Shown here piece after piece: positions 4,805 to 5,355 of a DNA stretch of 5,355 nucleotides (its first letter is position 1; each line of letters opens with the position of its first letter). The notes below the pieces were generated by a model. It was given only the letters and a program-made list of their open reading frames with translations. It was not told the DNA's origin and did no database searches. The stretch covers positions 1 to 5,355 of the forward strand of contig CALDNF010000102.1 in the NCBI GenBank assembly GCA_937917475.1, in the 5' to 3' direction. The DNA comes from an uncultured Faecalibacterium sp. (GTDB lineage: Bacteria > Bacillota > Clostridia > Oscillospirales > Ruminococcaceae). The position numbers and the translations under genes are program-made.

Positions 4805-5355
4805 ATGAAAACTTTAGCTGCAAGCCTGTCCATCCTTACCGCCAAGGGCGTGATGGTCTACCTGCTCCGGGGTGTGGCGTTCACCTGCATCATCTCGGTG
4901 CTGGGCGTCATTCTGGGCCTGATCATCGGTTCGCTGCTGGCTCTGGCCCGCACCTACTGCAAGAAGGGCCCGGCTCGTATCCTTGGCTGGTTCTCCGCCG
5001 CCTATATCGAGCTGTTCCGCAATACGCCCTACCTGCTCTGGATCTTCGTCTGTGTGGTGTTCTGCCCCTGCCCGGCGTTCTTTGCCCACAAGATGTTCAG
5101 CCTGACCAGCGTGGAGATGAAGCTGCTCTTCAAAGCCGCAGTGGCTCTGATCCTCTTCAACTCCTCGGTCATTGCTGAGATCGTCCGGGGCGGCCTGAAC
5201 GGCGTCTCCAAGGGCCAGTTTGAGGCCGGATACGCACAGGGTTTCAACACCGCCGAGGTGCTGCTCTACATCGTTCTGCCTCAGGCTTACCGCAACATTG
5301 TGCCCACCCTGCTCAGTCAGGTCATCACCACCATCAAGGATTCTTCCTATCTGGC
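4805..5355 (+). CDS. Amino-acid ABC transporter permease, HisM/GlnP family (second of two, cut by window end)
   Basis: Partner membrane subunit of the same importer. The first 183 codons are visible, with no stop before the window end; family length suggests some 30-60 codons are missing. The translation begins MKTLAASLSILTAKG. It has a long first membrane helix (22-50), the family segment ELFRNTPYLLWI (69-80), and the coupling loop IVRGGLNGVSKGQFEAG (126-142) leading to YIVLPQAYRNIVP (155-167). The EAA motif reads EAG, with Gly142 for the second Ala, a tolerated variation. Unusual is a cluster of three cysteines, CVVFCPCP (83-90), in the outer loop or helix end. One base separates it from the first permease, so translation is coupled. 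Family certain; end not seen. Confidence 0.94.
   Translation, partial: MKTLAASLSILTAKGVMVYLLRGVAFTCIISVLGVILGLIIGSLLALARTYCKKGPARILGWFSAAYIELFRNTPYLLWIFVCVVFCPCPAFFAHKMFSLTSVEMKLLFKAAVALILFNSSVIAEIVRGGLNGVSKGQFEAGYAQGFNTAEVLLYIVLPQAYRNIVPTLLSQVITTIKDSSYL

Overview
The window looks like chromosomal DNA of a moderately GC-rich gut Firmicute. I infer Oscillospirales, possibly Faecalibacterium, from the GC-rich third codon positions, strong AGGAGG-type ribosome binding sites, a terminator-controlled FMN riboswitch and a lipoprotein with a Ser/Ala/Thr tether. This placement comes from pattern recognition, not a search. All genes I accept lie on the + strand and there is no sign of a mobile element, CRISPR array, tRNA or rRNA.

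Layout: (1) 10-201 is an FMN riboswitch aptamer followed by an intrinsic terminator, controlling ribU (279-878), the substrate-binding subunit of a riboflavin ECF transporter. (2) After a terminator (892-940), which a plausible promoter overlaps, comes a stand-alone MraY-family phosphoglycosyl transferase paralogue (1012-1962). Its active site differs from canonical MraY: the DDxxK motif reads DDAAE. (3) The spacer 1963-2243 carries a near-consensus promoter (TTGAAA, 17 bp, TATACT). It is followed directly by a short leader that can fold either into an intrinsic terminator or into a hairpin with an AAAGAC hexaloop, the A1/G4 loop signature of ANTAR-protein antitermination targets. (4) 2244 to the window edge is a polar amino-acid ABC importer in the order ATPase, solute-binding lipoprotein, permease, permease. 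This is the order of the glnQHMP and gluABCD systems. The last permease is cut by the window end.

How it fits together: the riboflavin module is an ordinary feedback loop in which FMN shuts off riboflavin import. The amino-acid importer probably takes up glutamate, glutamine or aspartate. If the leader is a true ANTAR target, the operon would be switched on by a nitrogen-responsive antiterminator, as known for clostridial glutamine synthetase genes. That leader is the most interesting element here. Other points worth checking are the divergent MraY paralogue, a 35-codon open frame with a good ribosome binding site overlapping the ATPase start, a long hairpin just upstream of the binding-protein gene, and a twin-arginine-like lipoprotein signal.
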